Below, one piece after another: positions 55,142 through 64,000 of a stretch of DNA of 64,000 bases. The translations under genes were made by a program, and so were the position numbers. Origin of the DNA: Phyllostachys edulis (Eukaryota > Streptophyta > Magnoliopsida > Poales > Poaceae); NCBI GenBank assembly GCA_036346405.1, contig CM070563.1, forward strand, positions 30,018,816 to 30,082,815. Direction: 5' to 3'. Numbering within the stretch: position 1 is the stretch's first letter; every line of letters starts with the position of its first letter. The notes under the pieces are model-generated. The model made no database searches. It saw only the letters and a program-made list of their open reading frames with translations, and was not told where the DNA came from.

Positions 55142-56394
55142 GCGTGTCGCAGAAAAGCGGATGACTATATTTGCGTCAAAATTAGAAACCATCATTACTT
55201 CCGTGGCGATGACATTATAATGGTTCAGTTTAATGAGTTACACCAGCTATGCCACATGAACGCTCTAGACAAATCTCTCATCAGCTGCTTTTGTCTGTAC
55301 GTGATTCTTTCTTTTAATAATCTCACTCTAGCATATGTATATGTATAAGTAATTATCCTCACACTAGCTAGCATGTCTATACATATGCAGAGACATGATG
55401 AGAGACCTCACACGTAGAAACGACAAGAACATTGGTTTCGTTGATCCATATATCGTATTCAAGGACCCAAACACTCCCTACGATCAATGGAGACCTCAAA
55501 CGGAGAGGAATTTCCGGAGGTTCTTGATCAACCAAAAGAGCAAAAGATTTATACTCTTCCCCTACAACTTTGGGTGAGTGTTGTTATCGTGTGCACATTT
55601 TACTTTACTTACTCAATCCAACATAAAGATATATATGTTGACTCTATAAACAAATGCAGCTTTCACTGGATACTGATTGTCTTCGATCTCTCCGACGGTC
55701 ATTTGCTAATCTATGACTCGTTGAGAAAACCGCAGGAAGATTACCAAGATATGATAGACATTATCCAGGGGTAACTTCGATCTTTAAATATTTATTCCTG
55801 CTCTTTAACTCTGCAATAGTTAATTAACGATCCAATTATTGGGCAGGGTTTGGGCTTGGTTCGTTCAGCTACACCGTCCGGATCAAAACGCCACTTCTGA
55901 TCCACACCGATTGGATGTAAGTTGTACTAGCTCCCGCATCTTTACCTTATCATGCTTCACTCACGCTACGGGATGACGAGAGTAATCTTTTTATATCGTA
56001 CAGTGGGTTCTACGGCAGCCACCAGGCAACAATTTGTGTGGATACTACGTTTGCGAGTTCCTCACGGTGTATGCAAAAAGAACCCATCTACAGATGCAGA
56101 AAGTACGTAACAAGTATATATAATAAATCCATTTTATTTATTTGTTGCTATTAAATAAATCTTATGTATATTAATACTTCTTTCGTTTAATGCAAATTGA
56201 AGGAGATATGGTTGAAGGAACAGGTGTTGGATATGGACCGCCTCAAAGGAATTCAAGAGACAATCGCAGGATTTCTTAATGAGCATGTCCTCAAGCCCGC
56301 ACCGAAGTTCTACTTTAACCCAGATGAACAATTGAAGCCAAACCAGACTAACATTTGTATGACATTTAAGTGGAGGACAACATTTGTGTTGTAA
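55142..56394 (+). CDS. Ulp1/C48-like cysteine protease domain gene of CACTA-B (6 exons, 5' partial)
   Basis: Exons 55142-55296, 55391-55573, 55660-55770, 55847-55916, 56004-56102 and 56203-56394 join in phase with GT-AG introns (donors GTACGTG, GTGAGTG, GTAACTT, GTAAGTT, GTACGTA). The protein includes NHHYFRGDDIIMVQFNEL, NKSKRF-like KSKRFILFPYNFG, FHWILIVFDLSDGHLLIYDS with His (55664-55666) and Asp, RQPPGNNLCGYYVCEFLTVY with the Gln and nucleophile Cys, and a C-terminal helix EIWLKEQVLDMDRLKGIQET. This is the usual Ulp1-type catalytic triad plus oxyanion Gln, all present. Such domains act on SUMO-like conjugates in yeast Ulp1; in CACTA elements their role is unknown. The N-terminal part is missing and no start codon is assigned, but no premature stop is seen in these exons. 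Confidence 0.75.
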
Positions 56395-56429
56395 ATACCA
56401 AGGATGCATGAATAATGTTGTAAATTTTA

Positions 56430-56482
<53 letters not shown>

Positions 56483-56659
56483 CATATATATAGCTCCATA
56501 ATATATATAGTTTCATACTTTATTTGTGTGTAATAATGTTCCAAACTAAATTATATGTGGGCGTATACATATATTAGCGAAGAATACGATTTGAAAACCT
56601 AATGTAATTGTAAAACCAAAATCAATAATGAATTGAAATGGAAACAAAAAGAAAAAAAA
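56395..56659 (+). other. 3' UTR region with (AT)n microsatellite
   Basis: A TATA repeat of about 45 bp lies at 56437-56478, followed by AT-rich sequence up to the subterminal repeats. No gene is seen. Confidence 0.6.
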
Positions 56660-56894
56660 ACACCTTTAGTCGGTTGGTAATACCAACCGGGATTAAAAGG
56701 GCCAGCCTGTGGCTCACCTCAATGGACCTTTTAGTCGGTTGTTATTACCAACCGACTAAAGGTCGACCTTTAGTCCGGGCACTGGGACCCGGGACTAAAG
56801 GTGAGACATTTAGTCCCGATTTCCTAGTCCCGGCTCTATAACCGGGACTAGAGGCCCTTTAGACCCGGGACCAAAGGTCTGTTCTGTAGTAGTG
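56660..56894. repeat. 3' subterminal repeats of CACTA-B
   Basis: Words such as ACCTTTAGTCGG, GGTTGGTAATACCAACCGG, GGGACTAAAGGT and TTTAGTCCCG occur in both orientations up to the terminal inverted repeat. GGTTGGTAATACCAACC is itself a hairpin. Confidence 0.8.
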
Positions 56895-57974
56895 GGATTA
56901 GGATGAAGAGGACACGATGCGATGAACTCGAGACGGTGGCACGGCAAGGGAAGGACGTATTTGTCTCTGCCTCTTCCTTGTGCACCATCGCTACCTCCCC
57001 GGCATCGCCGCTTCTCCTCCAAGGTACCGCCCCCTCCTCTCCTCTCTTCCCTCCCAGTGCCTTCTCCCGTCCCCGACGCCACCTCCCCTCCCCGTACCTC
57101 CTCCGGTCGTTCGCGCTACCTCCCCGTGTCACCGCCTCCTACGCTGTCGAATCTCCTTATCTTTGTGCACGTCGCCGTTGCAACCCGCGGACTGAGTGCT
57201 GGAAGAGGTCAAGATCTCTGAGGCACGAAGTGAATGCCGAATAGGTGCAGGTGGTGAGTCGCAGTGCAAGATAGAAAGGAGTGGGACAGCGACGAATTTC
57301 GGTGTGTGCATGTGAAGAAGAAGTGGGGCAGCAACGGTTTGGTTGGTTGCAGAAGAAGTGGAGGCATAGATACGTTCACGAGTCACGGGGGTGGTGGGGT
57401 GAAACCTTGTCCTTATCAGGTTGGGTTCATATGTTGATACACCTCGATGAGGAATTTTGGAAGGGGTAGAAAAAGCCAACCGTGCGCACGGGAGAAAGGA
57501 CGTACATAAGATAAGATTTCTTGAAAGGTGGGATCCCACTCTCACTTACTAATTCTTCAGAGCTTCGGATGTTCAATTTGGACAATGACAGACTAGTGGG
57601 CGATATCCATGCCAACTTGAAGCAGTATCCAACACTTGCAGTAGAACAATGATTCAGATGTATCCTCGTAGACCTGAAGGGCACAATGGTACACCACAGG
57701 AGCTATTTGAATCGAGCATGAGCCAGGCGCTTCGCTACTCTCGCTGTACTGCCGATGGTCAGGTCACAAGTTATGAAACTGTTACCTCGAATGCCTGAGT
57801 AGGGAAAGTTAGGTTAGCATTCACAAAAGAACGTGAAATTACTGAGCTGCTAAATACTCAGCAAAATCACTTGCACACTTAAAAAATCACCGGAAAATTG
57901 GTCAAAAAACCATCGGTAAATTCATGGATGCAATACATGTTGTTTAACTTATGTGCAATTGCAAGATTTTGGAT
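56895..57974. other. Unassigned sequence between two CACTA ends
   Basis: 56900-57250 is GC-rich with frames on both strands that lack domains (longest 113 codons plus, 138 codons minus further right). 57250-57974 has no convincing frame. It may be the insertion site DNA of CACTA-B or CACTA-F or a gene fragment. Confidence 0.3.
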
Positions 57975-59635
57975 CACTACTACAAAAAGGCTAATACTAG
58001 ATGTCTCATCACAAATGATTCACCAAAACCGTCTGTATTAAATACAATTGCATACGGTTTTAGTTTAGTGACCGTATGTGTTACTAGTTGCGCTAAAACC
58101 GTCTGTGAAGATGTAATATCACAGACGGTTCATGTTGAAAACCGTCTGTGAAAAGTGTTCTTTCACGGACAGTTTTCAACATGAACCGTCTGTGACTTCC
58201 CGTCCTTATCACATACGGTTTGTATTAAAAACTGTCTGTGATAATCTCACTTATTGCAAATACGACCCTCACATATGTCTTAAATTCCAGGTATGTTCTT
58301 GTTGATGCTGCTTTGAGGAGGTAGGGCTTTGAGGCGATTTGGTAAAAGGAGATCGCGGATTTGGGAAGAGTGATTGTAGATCCATTTATTCTTGACTATC
58401 GATGGTTAGTAATTTGTTCATAATTGCATTATATTCTAGATCTAGCTTGGTAAAGAGAGAATTGAAGATGGTTTAGATCTAGCTTCTTGCCATCTGAAGT
58501 TGACTGCTATAAGTACTTGAGATTTCAGTTACTTTTGCGAATTAATTAGTAGAAGTTAGGTGAGTTGTCTATAATGTGTTTGTGATGAAATCTGACCCTA
58601 GGGTGCATGGCTGAAGTTTGGATTTTATTGGTGTTGTTGCCATTGATTACACACATATTACTGCACTCCTATTGTAATGTATTGATGTTTTTTCAGTTCA
58701 TTAGAAATATATATTTCAAATGACATATCAAAAGTTGCATCTATAGGATACTAATTAATTAATTCAATATTTAAAACTAAATTTTGTTATATGCATAGCG
58801 TAGTTGGACCAAAGCTAGATGTACATAAAGAACCGTGTGAGTGAAGAGTACATTAATGGTGTGTTTGCTTTTACAAGAGCCGCCGAGGACGATATGTTGA
58901 ATAAGGGGGTGAAAAATATTTACTGTCCATGCATTGACTGCGAGAATCTGAAGTTGTTTAAGAACCGAGCGCAGATCAAAACATACTTGATTCGAAGGGG
59001 TTTCAAAAAGGGGTATACACATTGGACCAATCACGGTGAAGAGTAGATTATACATGAAGGTAGTAATAACGACATCACCGACGAAGTGAACGATATATCG
59101 CCGGATGATGTCGATTGTGGTTCCGATTCGGATAGGCTACACGATGACAATCTGAATCAAATGCTTCGCGATGCAGAAGTGAACTATAGTGAGAGAGTTG
59201 TAGTAAATTCGAGGGCTTGATGGAGGACTCGAAGAAACCTTTGTTCCCAGGCTGCAAGCCGAAATATACAAGGTTGTTATCCGTGCTTGAACTGCTAAAA
59301 TTGAAGGCAAGCAACAGTTGGTCCGACAAGAGTTTCACGGCGCTGTTAGGTCTCTTAGCAGATATGCTTCCAGATGGAAACGAGTTGCCCAAAACCACCT
59401 ACAGAGCCAAGAATATTCTTTGTCTATTGGGAATGGAAGTAGAAAGAATGCATGCATGTTCGAACGAATGTATCCTCTGCCGTAAAGAGTACGTAAACAT
59501 GCATGTATGTCTGGTGTGCAACGCATCCTAAGACAAGCGTAAGAATCAATCAAATGACAGTGAGGGAATCAAGATGAAGAAAGGACCTCCTGCTAAGGTG
59601 GTGTGGTAGCGTCCTGTAATTCCATGTTTGAAGCA
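57975..59635 (+). mobile_element. CACTA-F: 5' portion of a CACTA element related to CACTA-A
   Basis: It starts CACTACTACAAAAAGGC at 57975 and shares the CTCATCACA start of the subterminal region and the TCACAGACGGTT...AACCGTCTGTGA hairpins (57990-58250) with CACTA-A. A transposase 5' part follows at 58800. The sequence is cut at 59635 by the LTR element that begins TGTCGTAG at 59636; at that point CACTA-A continues with sequence absent here. The left flanking trinucleotide is GAT; the right side is not in the window. Confidence 0.85.
58819..59635 (+). pseudogene. TnpD-like transposase 5' fragment of CACTA-F
   Basis: The Transpos_assoc domain (RVSEEYINGVFAFTRAAEDD, YCPCIDCENLKLF, RRGFKKGYTHW) and the start of Transposase_21 (FPGCKPKYTRL, LLADMLPDGNELP, HACSNECILCRKEY) match CACTA-A at high identity. 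The start codon context is damaged: where CACTA-A has ATGGACCGAAACTGG this copy has TTGGACCAAAGCTAG. A TAG at about 59044 replaces the CAG seen in CACTA-A, whereas CGA is retained where CACTA-A has TGA. A frameshift near 59196 and stops near 59528 and 59607 complete the damage. It ends at the LTR insertion. Confidence 0.85.
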
Positions 59636-59825
59636 TGTCGTAGCTAAAAGGCTAGATAGTGGGTACGGAGTACCCTCTGTACCCTTTGTCTTGAAGAAGG
59701 ACCGAAAGGAGAGAAGGGCCAAAGACCAAATGAGTATGTGTATGAAATGAGGATCCCCCCTCTACATATGCCCTTAGGGCCTTATTTATAGGAGACAAGA
59801 AGGGACATTTACCTTCTTGCCCTCG

Positions 59826-59855
59826 TAGGCAAGAGAGAGAGAGAGAGAGAGAGAG
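59826..59855. repeat. (GA)n microsatellite
   Basis: A run of about 14 GA dinucleotides within the LTR-like sequence. Confidence 0.9.
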
Positions 59856-60199
59856 AAGGATAATTTAGGTACATTTGCCTAAATACACTATACAGACTAG
59901 GTTTACATATGTACGACATCCCTGATGGCACACCAGTATTCCCGACGATCCTAGGGTGCGGGGCACCCCTAGGTGCCCTGCTATGACAACTATCTCGTCT
60001 ACGTGGTCCGAGGTCGCAAGGACAGGTCTCGCGGTCCCGAGGGACAAGCGGACGCAATTTTGCCGTCCCCGGCCCCTCGGGAGTCGGGATACCCCGGGAG
60101 ACGTAGGTGAATCGGCGGAGGAGTCCCGGAGCTGGCCGAAGGCGGAGCGCCGAGGGTGCTCCAAAGATGGCCGGTGGCGGGGCGTCGAGGGTGCGCCGG

Positions 60200-60915
60200 A
60201 GGAAGATCCATGTCGGGGCCGCCCTGCCGAGGTGATAGCCTCGAGGCAGGCGGCGACGGAGCCCGTGGGGGCGAAGTTGACGCGGAGCCGCCACGCCGAG
60301 GCATGGCCCTCGAGGCGGACGGCGCGTCGGGGCAGAGCCTGTGGGGGTGAAGTCGACGCGGAGCCGCCACGCCGAGGCATGGCCCTCGAGGCGGGTGGTG
60401 CATCGGGGCCACCCCGCCGAAGTGATAGCCTCGAGGCAGGCGGCGAGCGGCGGTAGAACCCGTGGGGGCGAAGTCGACACGGAGCCTCCACGTCGAGGCA
60501 TGGCCCTCGAGGCGGGCGACGAGCGGCAGCGGAGCCCGTGGGGTTGAAGTCGGCACGGAGCCGCCACGTTGAGGCATGGCCCTCGAGGCGGGCGGTGCGT
60601 TGGGGCGGAGCCCATGGGGGTGAAGTTGACGCGGAGCCACCACGCCGAGGCATGGCCCTCGAGGCGGGCGGCGCGTTGGGGCTGCCCTACAGAGGCAATA
60701 GCCTCGAGGCGAGCGACGAACAGCCGCAGAGCCCGGGGGGTGAAGTCAGCGTGGAGCCGTCACACCGAGGCATGGCCCTCGAGGCGGGCGACACATCGGG
60801 GCTGCCCCACCGAGGCGATAGCCTCGAGGCAGGCGGCAAGCGGCGGCAGAGCCCGTGGGGGCAAAGTCGACATGGAGCCGTCACGCCGAGGCATGGCCCT
60901 CGAGGCGAGCAGTTA
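60200..60915. repeat. Tandem array 1: alternating 76- and 121-bp GC-rich units
   Basis: GCATGGCCCTCGAGGCG recurs near 60301, 60377, 60498, 60573, 60649, 60769 and 60890, giving spacings of about 76, 121, 75, 76, 120 and 121. The long unit is the short one plus about 45 bp holding GATAGCCTCGAGGCAGGCGG. Overlapping long frames here (up to 268 codons minus) are products of the periodic GC-rich sequence, not genes. Confidence 0.85.
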
Positions 60916-61083
60916 GCCATGGCAGTCGTCACTATCCTCGTATCTGATTGCTTCTTTGTTGTGACCATTTGTGATGCTCTTGCTGGGGACTTGGTACCGT
61001 CCCCCCCCTTTGGCCGCTCCTTGTCAAGTGTGCTCGTGACTTGGAGGGGCGCAAAGGGTTTCGTCCATCTGCTTGAGAATTTA
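60916..61083. other. Spacer between arrays 1 and 2
   Basis: Non-repetitive sequence including the C8 tract (61001-61008). No frame of note. Confidence 0.5.
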
Positions 61084-62490
61084 TTGTTGGGCTCGTTTGA
61101 GGGCGCCGAAGCTGGCGAGGGGGAGGCAAAGCCGATCGTCGTCCCCCAACTTCCTTTGATTGGGCTCGTTTGAGAGCTCAACGCTAGCGAGGGGGAGGCG
61201 AAGCCGAACGTCGCCCCCCAACTTTCTTTGAATGGGCTTGTTTGAGAGCTCAATGCTAGCGAGGGGGAGGCGAAGCCAAACGCTGTCCCCTAACTTTCTT
61301 TGATTGGGCTCGTTTGAGAGCTCAACGCTAGCGAGGGGGAGGCAAGGCCAAACGTCGTTCCCCAACTTTCTTTGATTGGGCTCGTTTGAGGGTCCAAGGC
61401 TAGCGAGGGGGAGGCGAAGCCAAACGCCGTCCCCAACTTTCTTTGATTGGGCTCATTTGAGAGCTCAACGCTAGCGAGGGGGAGGCGAAGCCGAAAGGCT
61501 AGCGAGGGGGAGACGAAGCCGAATGCCATCCCCAAACTTTCTTTGATTGAGCTCGTTTGAGAGCTCAACGCTAGCGAGGGGGAGGCGTAGCCGAACGCTG
61601 TCCCCATCTTTCTTTGATTGGGCTCGTTTGAGAGCTCAACGCTAGCGAGGGGGAGGCGAAGCCGAACGTCGTTCCCGAACTTCCTTTGATTGGGCTCGTT
61701 TGAGGGCCCAAGGCTAGCGAGGGGGAGGTGAAGCCGAACGCCGTCCCCGAACTTTCTTTGATTGGGCTCGTTTGAGAGCTCAACTCTAGCGAGGGGGAGG
61801 CGAAGCCGAACGCCGTCCCCCATCTTTCTTTGATTGGGCTCGTTTGAGAGCTCAATGCTAGCGAGGGGGAGGCGAAGCCAAACGCTGTTCGCCAACTTCC
61901 TTTGATTGGGCTCGTTTAAGGGCCCAATGCTAGCAAGGGGGAGGCGAAGCCGAACGCCGTCCCCCAGCTTTCTTTGATTGGGCTCGTTTGAGAGCTCAAC
62001 GCTAGCGAGGGGGAGGCGAAGCCGAACGCTGTCCCCTATCTTTCTTTGATTGGGCTCGTTTGAGAGCTCAACGCTAGCGAGGGGGAGGCGAAGCCGAACG
62101 CCGTTCCCCAACATCCTTTGATTTGGCTCATTTGAGGGCCCAAGGCTAGCGTAGGGGAGGCGAAGCCGAACGCTGTCCCCCAACTTTCTTTGATTGGACT
62201 CGTTTGAGAGCTCAACGCTAGTGAGGGGGAGGCGAAGCCAAACGCCGTCCCCCATCTTTCTTTGATTGGGCTCGTTTGAGAGCTCAACGCTAGCGAGGGA
62301 GAGGCGAAGCCGAACGCCGTTCCCCAACTTCTTTTGATTGGGCTCATTTGAGGGCCTAAGGCTAGCGTGGGGGAGGCGAAGCTGAACGCCATCCCCAAAT
62401 TTTCTTTGATTGGGCTCGTTTGAGAGCTCAACGCTAGCGAGGGGGAGGCAAAGCCGAACGCCGTCCCCCAACTTTCTTTGATTGGGCTTC
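61084..62490. repeat. Tandem array 2: 72-bp units in a 216-bp higher-order repeat
   Basis: About 19 units with consensus pieces CTTTGATTGGGCTCGTTTGA, AGCTCAACGCTAGCGAGGGG and GAGGCGAAGCCGAACGCC. Two unit types differ at a palindrome: GAGCTC (common) and GGGCCC (or one-base variants). GGGCCC-type units start at 61704, 61920, 62136 and 62352, exactly 216 bp apart. Because 72 is divisible by 3, one minus-strand frame stays open for 393 codons (61290-62471) with a 24-residue repeat; I regard it as incidental. Confidence 0.92.
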
Positions 62491-62700
62491 GGGGAGCCCT
62501 ACTGCTTGTTGTGTTGGCGAGGATGACGCCGCCCCCTGGTACGTTTTAGTCTTGGGACCGTGCTGTGGTAGGGTTAGCTTTACGTGTCGTCTTTGTCGAC
62601 GCAATCATGCCTGTGGATGGTATTGGCCTGCACCGGGGCCGAGGGCTATGCGCGGTGGCTTTGTTTGTACACTCATGCCTACGAGAGGCATCGTACTAGG
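62491..62700. other. Spacer between arrays 2 and 3
   Basis: GC-rich unique sequence, no gene seen. Confidence 0.5.
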
Positions 62701-64000
62701 GCTTTGCGTGATTGAGCGCAATATGCGAGGTCTCTCCGCCGATGTAAGGCACTCGAGGCGGGAGACTCCGTGGTCGCCGAGGCGGGACCGTCGGAGCGAC
62801 TAGGGCTTTGCGCGATTGAGCGCGATATGGGAGGTCTCTCCGCCGAGGTAAGGCACTCGAGGCGGGAGACTCCCTAATCACTGAGGCACGGCCTCTAGAA
62901 CGACCAGGGGTGCGCGTTTGAGCACGATTTGAAATGTCTATCTGCCGGGACGAGGCCCTCGCGGAGAGAGACTCCCTAGTCACTGAGGCGCAGCCTCCGG
63001 AATGACTAGGGGTGTGCGTTTGAGCACGATTTGAAATGTCTCTTCGCCGGGACGAGGCCCTCGCGGCGGGAGACTCCCTAGTCGCCAAGGCAGGGCTTCC
63101 GGAACGACTAGGGGTGCGCGTTTGAGCGCGATTTGAAATGTCTCTCCGCCAGGGCGAGGCCCTCGTGACGGGAGACTCCCTAGTTGTCGAGGCGGGGCCT
63201 CCAGAACGACTAAGGGTGCACGTTTGAGCGCAATTTTGAAATGTCTCTTCGCTGGGGTGAGGCCCTCGCAGCAGGAGACTCCCTAGTCGCCGAGGCGGGG
63301 CCGTTGGAGCGACTAGGGCGATGCGTGCTTGAGCACAATATGAGATGTCTCCCAGCCGAGGCGATGCCCTCGCGGCGGGAGACTCCCTAGTCGCCAAGGC
63401 ATGGCCTCCGGAACGACTAGGGGTGCGCATTTGAGCGCGATTTTGAAATGTCTCTCCGCTGGGGTGAGGCCCTCGCGGCGGGAGACTCCCTAGTCACCGA
63501 GGTGGGGCCTCCGGAACGACTAGGAGTGATGCGCACTTGAGTGCGATATGAGATGTCTCCCCGCCGGGGCGAGGCCCTCGCGGCGGAAGACTCCCTAGTC
63601 ACCGAGGCGTGGCCGTCGGAGCGACTAGGGCGATGTGCATTTGAGCGCTATTTAAAATGTCTCTCCGCCAGGGTGAGGCACTCGTGGCGGGAGACTCCCT
63701 AGTCGTCGAGACGAGGCCTCTGGAATGACTAGGGGTGCGCATTTGAGCGTGATTTTGAAATGTCTCTTTGCCGAGGCCAGGCCCTCGCGGCGGGAGACTC
63801 CCTAGTCGTCGAGGTGGGGCCTCCGGAACGACTAGGGGTGTGCGTTTGAGCACGATTTTGAGATGTCTCCCCGCCGGGGCGAGGCCCTCTCGGTAGGAGA
63901 CTCCCTAGTCGCCGAGGCGTGGCTGTCGGAGCGACTAGGGCAATGCGCGTTTGAGCACGACATGAGATCTCCCTGCCGGGACGAGGCCCTCGAGGTGGGA
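62700..64000. repeat. Tandem array 3: ~103-bp GC-rich units, continues beyond the window
   Basis: GGGAGACTCCCTAGTC recurs at intervals of about 102-105 bp from about 62866 to 63898, roughly 12 units. Two end types alternate irregularly: one with GGAACGACTAGGGGTGCGC, the other with GGAGCGACTAGGGCGATGCG. The block CGAGGCCCTCGCGGCGGGAG resembles the CATGGCCCTCGAGGCGGGCG block of array 1, so the arrays may share an origin. The minus-strand frame of 244 codons is repeat-derived. Confidence 0.88.

Larger units (their letters stand above)
55142..56894 (+). mobile_element. CACTA-B: 3' portion of a CACTA transposon
   Basis: The right end GTTCTGTAGTAGTG at 56894 reads CACTACTACAGAAC on the minus strand. 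Inside it lie subterminal repeats of the TTTAGTCCCGG / CCGGGACTAAA type (56660-56880), different from the CACTA-A family. It carries a Ulp1-like gene. The left end is not in the window; the limit given is where element-type coding begins. Confidence 0.8.
59636..64000 (-). mobile_element. LTR retrotransposon end with large tandem-repeat region, probably minus strand
   Basis: The LTR edge TGTCGTAGCTAAAAGGC at 59636 interrupts CACTA-F. A TATAAATA box on the minus strand (about 59789-59797) followed, in that direction, by about 150 bp to the edge gives the R-U5 order of an LTR end, so the element reads right to left. The candidate 5-bp target copy is AAGCA (59631-59635); the other side is outside the window. 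The GC-rich tandem arrays lie upstream of this LTR end. A run of eight C at 61001-61008 could be a polypurine tract read on the minus strand. No gag or pol is visible. Tat-lineage Gypsy elements (Ogre, Retand, Grande) are known to carry tandem repeats before the 3' LTR; assignment to that lineage is inference. Confidence 0.6.

Noticed and set aside
59809..60653. Overlapping long GC-rich frames on both strands (up to 268 codons)
   Set aside because: All lie over tandem array 1; frames are mutually shadowing and have no domain.
61290..62471. 393-codon minus-strand frame with 24-residue repeats (GVRLRLPLASVELSNEPNQR type)
   Set aside because: It exists because the tandem unit is 72 bp, a multiple of three, so stops are absent in one frame. 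There is no start context, domain or codon-level sign of selection, and the repeat is continuous outside the frame.
62696..63430. 244-codon minus-strand Arg/Ser/Pro-rich frame
   Set aside because: Translation of tandem array 3.

Overview
This is nuclear DNA from a grass (Poaceae). The evidence is a P-class PPR gene with grass-like wording, grass-type CACTA (En/Spm) transposons with Transposase_21, DUF4218, DUF4216 and Ulp1/C48 domains, Copia and Gypsy LTR retrotransposons primed by initiator tRNA-Met, a tiny SMART/TRIM-like element and GC-rich gene fragments with spliceosomal introns. There is no prokaryotic or organellar gene organisation. The species cannot be settled from the sequence alone. 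Almost everything is transposon or decayed gene; I see no host gene that is clearly intact.

Layout. 1-2.8 kb: decayed Ty3/Gypsy coding remnants. 2.8-5.58 and 15.83-16.47 kb: non-coding repeat that may be one LTR. 5584-15828: a full-length CACTA transposon (CACTA-A, TSD TGG) carrying two gene remnants, a TnpD-like transposase and a Transposase_24/Ulp1 gene. 18.19-19.90 kb: a GC-rich element with short inverted ends. 19.9-23.5 kb: a PPR pseudogene locus with a 301-bp tandem duplication and two solo LTRs (TSDs TTGTA and GCCAC). 26.0-26.3 kb: a SMART-like mini-retroelement. 26541-28821: a non-autonomous LTR element (TSD TTTGT) whose 3' LTR holds a large (TA/TATG)n microsatellite. 29.15-30.3 kb: a kinase fragment hit by the 5' end of another CACTA family. 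31013-33002: solo LTR (TSD AGCTT). 33055-36696: a non-autonomous CACTA (CACTA-C, TSD TCT) carrying exons 1-2 of a MOR1/XMAP215-type microtubule gene. 36846-48044: a full-length Copia element (TSD GTAAG). 48.39-48.72 kb: an isolated CACTA transposase exon. 49-54.6 kb: gene-like duplicated sequence, a foldback MITE (10-bp TSD) and receptor-kinase scraps. 55.1-56.89 kb: the 3' end of CACTA-B with a nearly intact six-exon Ulp1-like protease. 57975-59635: the 5' end of CACTA-F, a relative of CACTA-A, cut by an LTR element that fills the rest of the window with three families of GC-rich tandem repeats.

How it fits together. The insertions are nested, and eight boundaries could be fixed by matching target-site duplications on both sides. 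The strongest biological observations are the capture of a MOR1 5' gene fragment by a CACTA element, a CACTA element whose subterminal hairpin motif is repeated in front of its second internal gene, a 72-bp tandem array organised into an exact 216-bp higher-order repeat with paired palindrome changes, and a repeated CGGT..ACCG motif that occupies equivalent places in two related Copia LTR families although its central bases differ.
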